Assembly: GCA_965205545.1 (NCBI GenBank)
Contig: OZ242170.1
Span: forward strand, 1,054,001-1,118,000
Source: Bin55 sp965205545
GTDB taxonomy: Bacteria; Pseudomonadota; Gammaproteobacteria; Pseudomonadales; Azotimanducaceae
DNA length: 64,000 nucleotides
Reading direction: 5' to 3'
Shown here: positions 1-7,589 of the stretch, in pieces
Position numbering within the stretch: the stretch's first letter is position 1
How the letters are laid out: every line of letters begins with the position of its first letter
Position numbers and translations under genes: made by a program
The notes under the pieces: model-generated
Told to the model about the DNA's origin: nothing
Seen by the model: the letters and a program-made list of their open reading frames with translations, nothing else
The model's database searches: none

Positions 1-156
1 GGAAATGAAGCTTTCAATAGTCGCATGTCGCGAACCATTCCATTGGGACAACCACAGACCAGCGACGACATGGGGCAGGCTGCTGTCTACCTTGCCAACG
101 CTAGAAATGTTACTGGTGTAGCACTAAACGTTGCTGGTGGTCTAGAAATGCACTAA
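1..156 (+). CDS. SDR family oxidoreductase, C-terminal fragment (cut by window start)
   Basis: The first 156 bases encode 51 residues ending in TAA. They look like the C-terminal end of a classical short-chain dehydrogenase/reductase: the 'R-x-I-P-L-G-x-P' loop, a helix of the type 'DDMGQAAVYLA', and the final strand 'VTGVALNVAGG' before a short tail. In this family that last strand follows the substrate-binding helix. The Rossmann nucleotide-binding motif and the catalytic YxxxK lie upstream of the window, so substrate and cofactor cannot be told. The gene converges on the ABC permease gene that ends at 217. Confidence 0.8.
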   Translation, partial: GNEAFNSRMSRTIPLGQPQTSDDMGQAAVYLANARNVTGVALNVAGGLEMH

Positions 157-179
157 GAAATGGCAGTGCGGGGCCCGAT

Positions 180-215
180 AGCGGCAACCGGCCGTAACCA
201 GTTATGGGTGCCGCT
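180..215. terminator. Possible hairpin between two convergent genes
   Basis: A 7-bp perfect inverted repeat (AGCGGCA at 180-186, TGCCGCT at 209-215) lies directly after the stop of the ABC permease gene and 24 bases after the stop of the SDR gene. The position suits a bidirectional transcription stop. There is no good T-run on either side and the loop is long (22 nt), so this is weak. Confidence 0.25.
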
Positions 216-216
216 G

Positions 217-1479
217 CTATTCAGATTGCAGTGCAGCTACGGGATCAAGCTTTGACGCCGCCATCGCAGGATAGACACCAAACCCTACTGCGATCGTCGC
301 GCAGACGATTGCCGCTCCTAAGATGCTCAACAACGAGAACGCGATTGCCCAATGTGAGAACAGGTTGACTCCGTACGCAATGACGAATCCAGCAATGATG
401 CCAAGGAAAGCACCCAGAAGCGCGATTACCGTAGTCTCGATCAGGAATTGTCGCACCACGTCGCTGCGTCGTGCACCAACCGCACGCAACAGACCGATCT
501 CGGAACGTCGCTCCAATACGCACGCCAGCATGATGTTCATGATTCCAATCCCCCCAACAACAAGAGAGATCCCAGCAACAACGCACATGACTACAGTGAA
601 GATTTGCTGTGTTTGATTTTGTTGTGCAAGTAACCGTGCCGGAACGACGATTCGAAAATCTTCCTGGTTGCCGTGGCGACGATCTAGAAACAGCTGAATG
701 GCATCCGCTGAAGCGAACAGATTCTGACCAGACGCTATCTTGAGCTTGAGCTGCGAAAGTTCTGCGTCCATGACGTCGCGTGGCATTCGAGCTAATCCAG
801 TCGACAATGGAATGTAGGCTCGACCGCTCTCGCCGCCAACTTGCTCACCCTGAAAGTCTTCCCCAGCCAGCTGACGATCAGCAAGGATTCCTACAACCTC
901 CACCCATAGAGAGTTGACCTTGAAACGCTGTCCAATTGCGTCGCCACGGGGGAAAAGCTGACGCGCAACTGCATCGCCCAAGACAGCCTTTTGGGCATAC
1001 TGTACATCATCGTCAACTGTAAAGAGTTCGCCTAGATCCACATCCAGCCCCGATAGACTGAAATACTCCGGACTAACAGCCCACACTTCAGCCGAACTAG
1101 AGCCCTCCGGCGAGAATAACTCGTCCCAAAGAGGCAACTCTCGTATGGCAGCCCAAGACTCGACAAACGGCATGGAGTCAGCTATGGCTTTGGCATCGGC
1201 GACTGACAATCCCGCTGTATGCTGTCTGACGTCGACTAGAGTGTCGTCTGTGGGGCTCTCATCGTGGATTATCAGGTTGTTGGCGCCCATTGTTTCAATC
1301 ATTGCCAAGGCTTCTCTTTGTCCACCTTCGCTGACCGCCAACATGGCTATTACCGCTCCAACGCCAAAAATCATTCCCAACAATGTCAAGAACGTACGTA
1401 GGCCGTGGTGCGACAGGTAGGACAAAGCAGACCTAATGTCAGGTATTAGGTCTTTGCTCATAAATGAAACGAAACTCAT
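217..1479 (-). CDS. MacB/FtsX-type ABC transporter permease
   Basis: A 420-residue inner-membrane permease of the MacB/LolC (FtsX) fold. It has a short cytoplasmic N-terminus, a first membrane helix near residues 28-50, a large periplasmic MacB-type domain (about 55-280), and three C-terminal helices near 295-320, 345-370 and 378-405. The signature 'GIMNIMLACVLERRSEIGLLRAVGA' region after the second helix is typical: the cytoplasmic coupling segment carries E-I-G-x-x-R-A-x-G-A. It is the last gene of a minus-strand operon (ATPase, three adaptors, permease), 43 bases after adaptor 1. Such permeases act as mechanotransmission devices that expel substrates from the periplasm through a TolC-like channel. 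No outer-membrane factor gene is visible here. Substrate unknown. Confidence 0.9.
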   Translation of the reverse strand: MSFVSFMSKDLIPDIRSALSYLSHHGLRTFLTLLGMIFGVGAVIAMLAVSEGGQREALAMIETMGANNLIIHDESPTDDTLVDVRQHTAGLSVADAKAIADSMPFVESWAAIRELPLWDELFSPEGSSSAEVWAVSPEYFSLSGLDVDLGELFTVDDDVQYAQKAVLGDAVARQLFPRGDAIGQRFKVNSLWVEVVGILADRQLAGEDFQGEQVGGESGRAYIPLSTGLARMPRDVMDAELSQLKLKIASGQNLFASADAIQLFLDRRHGNQEDFRIVVPARLLAQQNQTQQIFTVVMCVVAGISLVVGGIGIMNIMLACVLERRSEIGLLRAVGARRSDVVRQFLIETTVIALLGAFLGIIAGFVIAYGVNLFSHWAIAFSLLSILGAAIVCATIAVGFGVYPAMAASKLDPVAALQSE

Positions 1480-1522
1480 GCCGCTAACAATACCGTTTCC
1501 TGCAGATTAGTGTGCGTCTTCT

Positions 1523-2737
1523 CTAGACCGATGCGTTGGCTGGCGCGATCAAGCTGATTTTCTCACCCGCATTCAAGCCATTTGTTATTTCTACGAGCGT
1601 TGGGCTTCGTCGACCGAGTTCGATATGGCGCAGTTCCGGTTCAGGACTGTCAGCGATGATCCAGACGTAAGGTTTATCTTGATCAAAAAACACAGCATGC
1701 TGCGGAACAAGTATGGCATCGCTGAGTTCGCCCGTAATGATGGTGGCCGTAAAGCTGCTACCCACTCGCATAATATCAGCGTCCACTTCGTCGAAATTGG
1801 CTTTGACAATTCGGTACTTTGTAGGATCCTCACGATCAAGAGAGCGTGCCATTCGTGGAACGTCAGTAACAACTCCTGTGAATTCACGAGTCACATCGCT
1901 ATCGATGCGAAACTTAACCTCCTGACCCTCCTCGATGCCAACTGCATCCACCTCCAACACGTGAATCTCGGCATTGACCTTCCCTTTTATCGGCAGTGAG
2001 CCAATTCGTCTGCCCGGCCACATCGTTTGACCCGGCGCTACTTTTGAGTTGCCCCACCCTACATAGGCATATACGAAGGTGCCGTCGTCGGGGCTCTTGA
2101 GCTGCATCACGTCCAGTGCCTTCTGATTGCGCTCTAGGTCTTGATTCGTAATGTCGAGATCGGCTTGAAGTTTCTGAGATTCCGCATCCACGCGTCGTTC
2201 ATGAGAGTGGGATTGCCACTCGTAGAATTGGTCTTGTACTTCCAAGTACTCAATGTTTTCTAGCGCATCGATTATTTCCTGCTGGCTGAACGCGCTTGTA
2301 TCGATGTCCTCGTAGCGAACGGCAATATCCGTCTCGCCGTCAACTCGCATTATGTTGTGGTTGATTTGTGTAAGGCTAGTATCGTTGTTTCGCACGAAAT
2401 TTTCGAACTCCAGCTCCTGCTGGTCCAGTTGCAATTCCATCTTCTCAATTTCTGTCAATACAACCGCGTCGTCGAATGTCGCAATTACCTGGCCCTTGGA
2501 AACCTCCGAATATTCTGGAATAAGCCATTGAATTTCAAAGCTCATGTTGACGCCACTAGGAACGCCTATGCGGACTTCCTCAGTAGCCAAGATTTGACCC
2601 TTGGCTACCACTTCAAAAGTGTGGTTTTTCGCTTCCACTGTAACAGTTGAAAGCGCTTGACCGGTACCCGAGCAACCCGCAATTGCAAACAGGAACAAGA
2701 TCGTCGAAGCGATCGAGATGCTTTTCATGTACTTCAT
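1523..2737 (-). CDS. HlyD/MacA-type periplasmic adaptor, lipoprotein (adaptor 1 of 3)
   Basis: A 404-residue periplasmic adaptor. The N-terminus has a lipoprotein signal with lipobox 'IAGC' near residue 22, so it is probably anchored by lipid. A first half-lipoyl motif lies around residues 55-95, then a long charged coiled-coil hairpin (about 95-215), a second half-lipoyl motif ('SPDDGTFVYAYVGWG'), and beta-barrel plus membrane-proximal domains to the end. The family bridges an ABC permease to an outer-membrane channel. The start ATG overlaps the previous gene's stop (TAATG), which indicates translational coupling. It is clearly different in sequence from the other two adaptors in the operon. 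Confidence 0.85.
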   Translation of the reverse strand: MKYMKSISIASTILFLFAIAGCSGTGQALSTVTVEAKNHTFEVVAKGQILATEEVRIGVPSGVNMSFEIQWLIPEYSEVSKGQVIATFDDAVVLTEIEKMELQLDQQELEFENFVRNNDTSLTQINHNIMRVDGETDIAVRYEDIDTSAFSQQEIIDALENIEYLEVQDQFYEWQSHSHERRVDAESQKLQADLDITNQDLERNQKALDVMQLKSPDDGTFVYAYVGWGNSKVAPGQTMWPGRRIGSLPIKGKVNAEIHVLEVDAVGIEEGQEVKFRIDSDVTREFTGVVTDVPRMARSLDREDPTKYRIVKANFDEVDADIMRVGSSFTATIITGELSDAILVPQHAVFFDQDKPYVWIIADSPEPELRHIELGRRSPTLVEITNGLNAGEKISLIAPANASV

Positions 2738-3951
2738 TACAACCTCACTTTGTCACCGGCATTGAGCCCGCCCAAGACAATGAAGAAGCTTCCACTGGCA
2801 TTACCAAGTTGGACGGGAGTCCAGTCACGATTTGTAACGACGCCAGGTTTGCCTTCCCTATAGACCAAGGCTTCCTTTGGAACTGCCAAAGCCCCTTCCT
2901 GCACATCGACCTCAATGGTGACATGCACACTGGTCTTAAGGTCTAGTATGTGAGCATAGTCCTCGTCAAACTCTACGGTGAAGTCGCGAACCATAATCGG
3001 TGATCGTTGAGACTTGCGTCGTACCGTATTTCCCACTGATGTCACTTTGCCAACTAATTCCGATCCTGCCAGAGCATCTGATTCCACTATGGCTCGCTGA
3101 CCAACGGCAAGCTTGGCGGCAGCTTGCTCGCGTACAACTCCGCGGATAAGGACGCTAGAGTCATCGACAACTGTAACAACTGGTCGTCCAGGTCCTACTC
3201 GATCACCGGTCTGTAGTTTCTCTCCCTGCCAGCCTACTCCCACAATGGCAAGTCCCTCAATGGTCGAACGCACAGTAAACGAAGCCATTTCTTGCTTTCT
3301 CTGTTCAATATCCGCTTCAAGTCGCTGTATTTGCCTGTCTAGCGCTTCTTTTGCCAATTCTCGTGATCGATCACTCATGTCCTTGCGAGTAAGACCGCGC
3401 TGATACAAGATGTTGGCCAACCTCTTCTGCTCGACGAGCTTCTTGTATTCGATCCCCGGTACAACGCTAGCTGGAAGCTCGGCTCTTCGATTTGCCTTGT
3501 CGGCTTCGGACTCTAGATTCGCCAAATCCAACTTCTCTTGTTCAATGACTTGAAGATTTCTCTCCTTGTTGGTCTCGACTTCCCCTTTCCGAACTTGCAG
3601 TTGGCCTTCCAGTTGTTCGAGATCTCTCTGTTGCGACGAACTCTCTATTGAGAACAGTACTTGTCCGTTGCGAACTCGCGTCCCTTCTTCTACCAACTCC
3701 CCAAGTCGCAGTCTCCAACTGTCAGTTGCTGGTACACCTACGCTCAGTTCATTCGCCGACTCTACAGTTCCGGTGGCGCCGACGGTCACCACTCGATCTT
3801 CCTGTTCAACTTCGAACCACTTTGCTGCAAGCACCGAACTGGCGCCGAACAAACACAACCCAATCAAGACAAAGGGCATTGTCATTCGCAATTGATTGTT
3901 TTCTCCGTTTTCTTTCACTTGGTTTTCTCGTTTGCTTTTGTTATTTGTCAA
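2737..3951 (-). CDS. HlyD/MacA-type periplasmic adaptor (adaptor 2 of 3)
   Basis: A 404-residue adaptor with a cytoplasmic N-terminus of about 22 polar residues, one membrane helix (about 24-42, ending 'VLAA'), a lipoyl half ('VEEGTRVRNGQVLFS'), a coiled-coil hairpin (about 105-215) rich in Gln/Glu/Arg, the second lipoyl half ('STIEGLAIVGVGW'), and beta-barrel and membrane-proximal domains. The start is taken as TTG at 3951: it overlaps the TGA of adaptor 3 (TTGA) and is preceded by GAGG at a good distance. In-frame alternatives are GTG at 3918 and ATG at 3885. No lipobox, so it is an inner-membrane-anchored adaptor. Confidence 0.85.
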   Translation of the reverse strand: MTNNKSKRENQVKENGENNQLRMTMPFVLIGLCLFGASSVLAAKWFEVEQEDRVVTVGATGTVESANELSVGVPATDSWRLRLGELVEEGTRVRNGQVLFSIESSSQQRDLEQLEGQLQVRKGEVETNKERNLQVIEQEKLDLANLESEADKANRRAELPASVVPGIEYKKLVEQKRLANILYQRGLTRKDMSDRSRELAKEALDRQIQRLEADIEQRKQEMASFTVRSTIEGLAIVGVGWQGEKLQTGDRVGPGRPVVTVVDDSSVLIRGVVREQAAAKLAVGQRAIVESDALAGSELVGKVTSVGNTVRRKSQRSPIMVRDFTVEFDEDYAHILDLKTSVHVTIEVDVQEGALAVPKEALVYREGKPGVVTNRDWTPVQLGNASGSFFIVLGGLNAGDKVRL

Positions 3952-4985
3952 TTGACCACCTCGCCCACTACTGCCATTCCTGGCAAGAATTCAGCAGGCA
4001 TGGTTACATCGTCTGCGGGAATCGCCGTTACCTGAAAATATCCACCGTCACTCCAATCGCGCGTGTTTGCTTGACTTGAAATCCAAGTGATTTGAGCTCT
4101 CACCGAGAATTCAGGCAACGCATCTGGTGTTACGGACACCTCTGAACCAACTTGCAGTGTTCGCACATCGGCTTCATGAGCCCAAAAACGAAACTGTAGA
4201 GAGTCTTGGCTTGCCACTTTCGCAATTTCCATGCTGCTCATGACTGCTGCACCGGGATACACCTTCTCGTCAGTCCAATCGTTGGTGCCGTATATGACGA
4301 ATCCCGGTTGAGTCGCATGTATTTCCGTCTGGGCAACGGCCTCATCAACCTCATCCATGTCCTTTTGTGCTCTTTGGACTGTTCGCTCGCGAAGAGGAAT
4401 AGCCTGTTCCTTTGTTAGCTTCGCGTCTTCATAGGCTCTAATTGCACGCTTTAGAGCGTTTGTAGCGTTTGCCAATGAAAGCTGATTGCGCTCATAGGTC
4501 AGATCGGGAATTGTTCCTTTGGGCGTTGAAGCATCCAGCTTTGCCAGTTCCAGCGTGGACTCCGCTCGAATCAGCGCAGTCTCGGCATCAAAAATAGCTA
4601 GGTCTTGCTGCGCGGTTTGCGCTTCCGCATTGGCAAGCGTGTCCTCCAGCTGAATCTCCAAAGACTCCTTTTGCGCAATGAGATCGCTCGGATCAAGCCT
4701 AACGACCATATCTCCAATCTCAACTGCGCTTCCCTCCGGTGCCATCCACTCGACCGTTCGGGTATTGGCATTGGAATTCACGAACCGCGGCATGAGAATC
4801 GACTGTGCCGCTGCGTCCTCGATCTCTCCTGTTAGCAACGTTCTTGATCTGCCTGCATCCGTGCTAATCGATTCGCTGACTGCAGTCGTCGCAGCTGCTT
4901 CAGCCCCTGTTTCATCTTCGTTCTGTGCAATCAGCGGGGCTGACGCGACAAGCAACAGTGCGGCAGCTAAAGTGCAAGTTTTCAT
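3948..4985 (-). CDS. HlyD/MacA-type periplasmic adaptor (adaptor 3 of 3)
   Basis: A 345-residue exported adaptor. The start is ATG at 4985, not the longer reading frame from 5087, because the signal peptide 'MKTCTLAAALLLVASAPLIA' starts there and it follows the ATPase stop (4993) by 7 bases. An acidic/Ala-rich linker (about 20-45) precedes the first lipoyl half ('APEGSAVEIGDMVVRLD'). A coiled-coil hairpin spans about 100-205, the second lipoyl half contains 'TQPGFVIYG', and beta-barrel domains follow. It shares with its two neighbours the pattern of a Trp followed by a 'PG' loop just after the second lipoyl half. First adaptor translated after the ATPase. Confidence 0.85.
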   Translation of the reverse strand: MKTCTLAAALLLVASAPLIAQNEDETGAEAAATTAVSESISTDAGRSRTLLTGEIEDAAAQSILMPRFVNSNANTRTVEWMAPEGSAVEIGDMVVRLDPSDLIAQKESLEIQLEDTLANAEAQTAQQDLAIFDAETALIRAESTLELAKLDASTPKGTIPDLTYERNQLSLANATNALKRAIRAYEDAKLTKEQAIPLRERTVQRAQKDMDEVDEAVAQTEIHATQPGFVIYGTNDWTDEKVYPGAAVMSSMEIAKVASQDSLQFRFWAHEADVRTLQVGSEVSVTPDALPEFSVRAQITWISSQANTRDWSDGGYFQVTAIPADDVTMPAEFLPGMAVVGEVVN

Positions 4986-4992
4986 ACCAAAA

Positions 4993-5736
4993 TCATACTC
5001 TTCTTTCGAAACCAAATCCAAAATCCTTTCCCTTTTCCACTTGTTGCTCAATCTTGCCGTCGCGCATGTGAACGACTCGCTTTGCATGTTGGGCTACTTC
5101 GTCTTCGTGCGTCACGATCAATATGGTCTGATCGTTTGCATTCAAGTCGTCGAATAGCGACATAATTCCTTCTGAAGTCTTGGAATCCAAATTACCTGTT
5201 GGCTCGTCCGCCAAAAGCAAGGAAGGTCGTGTTACAAGAGCGCGCGCAATTGCTACACGCTGTCTTTGCCCACCAGACAATTGATTGGGATGGTGCGTCA
5301 TTCTGTCAGCTATGCCCAATCGCTCCATAATCTCTCTAACGTACTCGGGGCTTGCCTCTCCGTTTGCCCCCTCCTCCTTTCGGTATCGTAGCGGTAGCAA
5401 CACGTTATCCAAGGCGGAGAGGCGAGGCAAAAGGTGAAAGCTCTGAAATACAAACCCTATATATCTGTTACGAATACTAGAGAGCATTCCGTCTTCCATG
5501 TCCGACACTTGCTGGTTCAAAAGCTGGTACGTGCCAGCTGTCGGCGTATCCAAGCATCCAAGGATGTTCATCAGCGTTGATTTTCCGCTGCCCGACGGAC
5601 CCATAACAGCTACAAAGTCGCCCTTCTTGATGTCAAGGTCTATATGGTCCAAGGCATGAACTTGGACGTCACCCACCTGAAAGGTTCTACAGAGATCTCT
5701 AACCGAAATTACATTTGAGTTTTCTTGTTCAGCCAT
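4993..5736 (-). CDS. ABC transporter ATP-binding protein (MacB/LolD type)
   Basis: A 247-residue ATPase. Walker A is 'GPSGSGKST' (about 46-54), the Q-loop is in 'GFVFQSFHLLPRL', the signature is 'LSGGQRQRVAIARAL', Walker B is 'LLLADEPTGNLD' and the H-loop is 'IVTHE'. The 'TGNLDS' sequence after Walker B is typical of the LolD/MacB group. It is the first gene of the export operon and would power the MacB-type permease at 217-1479. Because it is a separate polypeptide it differs from MacB itself, in which ATPase and permease are fused. Confidence 0.93.
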   Translation of the reverse strand: MAEQENSNVISVRDLCRTFQVGDVQVHALDHIDLDIKKGDFVAVMGPSGSGKSTLMNILGCLDTPTAGTYQLLNQQVSDMEDGMLSSIRNRYIGFVFQSFHLLPRLSALDNVLLPLRYRKEEGANGEASPEYVREIMERLGIADRMTHHPNQLSGGQRQRVAIARALVTRPSLLLADEPTGNLDSKTSEGIMSLFDDLNANDQTILIVTHEDEVAQHAKRVVHMRDGKIEQQVEKGKDFGFGFERRV

Positions 5737-6336
5737 TAGTATTTTTCGATAAACTCCAATGGAGCCCTCTGTAGTGGTGAGAGCCCGCTGTCCGTGACTC
5801 GCCCGGTTGCCTGAGTCGTTACCGTTCTTACCAGTTAACGAAGACTAGCAGAAAAGAGCTGAACTGTTCGTGGTACGAAAGTCCCGCTCACTGTGCTAGA
5901 CGTACGTGGAAAAAATCGACGTACACTGTATTTACGAAGAAATACTTGTTCGCCGTCGCTATACCTCTTAGTCTGATGGCGAATTTCGCAGTTAACTCAA
6001 CCCACTGAGCGAGTTTCTGGCGCAGAACCTAGTCTCGTTTCTGCGCGGCACTTCCTCAATACAGCAGGAAACGCCCACTTAGCCACCATGCTCATATGTT
6101 TATATTCTACGAAATACGAATGTCCCGCGACTCAACAAACTAAGGGCGAGGGGAAGTTCTCTTTGCCCACGCTCACACTTTTCGAGGGAGCCACGCAATT
6201 GCTTGCTCTCGTCGGACTGAGACAATGCATTTGCATATTATGAATTGGATGCCATAAGGCAATCTAATGGATACCGCCAATCCACTACGATTTGCTACAT
6301 TCGGTAGTTCTCTAGTTTCCGGCATAATAGGCTGTA
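5737..6336. other. Intergenic region, 600 bases, no gene recognised
   Basis: Between the divergent ABC operon and tRNA-Gly. No convincing reading frame. It contains a perfect 8-bp inverted repeat, GCGCAGAA (6020-6027) and TTCTGCGC (6039-6046), without a T-run, and a direct repeat GACGTAC (5899 and 5918). The promoter of the ABC operon and that of the tRNA must lie here. A CATAAT hexamer at 6322-6327 is placed as a possible -10 box for the tRNA. Confidence 0.5.
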
Positions 6337-6411
6337 AGCGGGAATAGCTCAGTGGTAGAGCACAACCTTGCCAAGGTTGGGGTCGCGGGTTCAAATCCCG
6401 TTTCCCGCTCC
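6337..6411 (+). tRNA. tRNA-Gly (anticodon GCC)
   Basis: A 75-nt cloverleaf including an encoded CCA. The acceptor stem is GCGGGAA/TTCCCGC (6337-6343 with 6401-6407). The D arm is GCTC...GAGC, the anticodon stem CAACC/GGTTG encloses loop TTGCCAA (anticodon GCC), and the T arm is GCGGG-TTCAAAT-CCCGT. The discriminator base is T followed by CCA. It ends 4 bases before the stop of the convergent enolase-superfamily gene. In E. coli a tRNA-Gly(GCC) gene sits beside cysT and leuZ downstream of pgsA; here it is far from them. Confidence 0.97.
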
Positions 6412-6415
6412 ATTC

Positions 6416-7528
6416 CTACGTCAATTCGGCGATCTTGCTGGATTGAATAAGGTCAAAGTCGATTGTCGCTCCCAGGCCTGGCTCGTCAAACGCTTGTACC
6501 ATGCCCTTTTCGTCAATATCAATGTCCTGAACGAGACCGTGCTTTTGTGCCGAACCAGGCAATAGCACCTCGAAGTACTCGCAATTTGGAATTGCCATGA
6601 TCAAGTGCAGATTGGCTACGTTGTTCAACGAATTTCCGCCGTGGTGTACCTCATAATTCATGTGGAAAGCTTCCGCTAGGTGCGCAGTCTTCAGGCAGGA
6701 GGTTAATCCTCCCTTCAAGGCAACATCGCCACGCAGATAGTCTGTCGCTTGCGATGTAACCCACGGGGCGTAGGAAGTAGGACCGGCAGCCGGAAACTCA
6801 GTCGCAAGTATGGGAATGCGAAGCTGCGACTTTAGCTTCACATAGTTGTAGATGTCGTCTTCAACCAGCGGGTCCTCGTACCAATAGAATCCCAGCTCCT
6901 CTACTTCCTTTCCTACTCGCAAAGCTTGTGGATAGTCGTAGGACCAAGTGGAATCGAGCATGACTCGGTAATCGTCGCCCACAGCTTTCCTTACAGCGCG
7001 GCAGATTTTTGTGTCTTGCTCTGGAACTCCGGGTGGGTGAATCTTGTACGCTGTCCATCCACTTTCCTTTAGTCGCACAGCTTCATCTGCATACTCTTCG
7101 GGGCTATCAAGAACCGCGGAACTCGCATACGCTGGGACCTCATTTCTAAAGGAGCCAATCAGCCGATGAACCGGAATTCCGGCTGCCATACCCGCAAGGT
7201 CCCACAACGCGACATCGACCGCGCCAATGGGACGAACGAGGGTACCCCGGGTTCGGCGCATCATGGACTGCCACAAGCGTTCGCGAGCCAATGGATCTTG
7301 TCCCATTAGCATGGGTTTTAGTGCATTGATAAGCACTTGAGCATCGCGTTCCCCAGAGCCCAGTGCGGACCCAAGGAACGCGTGTCCAACTAACCCGTCG
7401 TCCGCAGCAATCCTTACCAAACCCATCTTGGTTGACCGCGATCGAGAACTTGAAACTGTCTTCGTGTAACGAGTAGGCGGAATGTCACCCCACTTCCACA
7501 ACGTGACACTAACATCCTCAATTTTCAT
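6416..7528 (-). CDS. Mandelate racemase/muconate lactonizing enzyme family protein (enolase superfamily)
   Basis: A 370-residue protein with the alpha+beta capping domain (about 1-125) and a TIM-type barrel. The three metal-binding acids of the superfamily can be placed: D192 ('MLDSTW'), E218 ('WYEDP') and E244 ('ATEFPA'). A K-x-H motif (K162-I-H164) stands where many members carry K-x-K, and the catalytic-type His is in 'VHHGG' (about 295). Such enzymes abstract a proton alpha to a carboxylate, as sugar-acid dehydratases or racemases. Substrate cannot be read from sequence. It lies alone between tRNA-Gly and the acyl-CoA dehydrogenase gene, in the same orientation as the latter. Confidence 0.88.
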   Translation of the reverse strand: MKIEDVSVTLWKWGDIPPTRYTKTVSSSRSRSTKMGLVRIAADDGLVGHAFLGSALGSGERDAQVLINALKPMLMGQDPLARERLWQSMMRRTRGTLVRPIGAVDVALWDLAGMAAGIPVHRLIGSFRNEVPAYASSAVLDSPEEYADEAVRLKESGWTAYKIHPPGVPEQDTKICRAVRKAVGDDYRVMLDSTWSYDYPQALRVGKEVEELGFYWYEDPLVEDDIYNYVKLKSQLRIPILATEFPAAGPTSYAPWVTSQATDYLRGDVALKGGLTSCLKTAHLAEAFHMNYEVHHGGNSLNNVANLHLIMAIPNCEYFEVLLPGSAQKHGLVQDIDIDEKGMVQAFDEPGLGATIDFDLIQSSKIAELT

Positions 7529-7589
7529 GTCTGTTCTTGTCTCCTAGTGTCGTGTTCCTATTGCCCCGTGCAAGCTAACACGACCTGTT

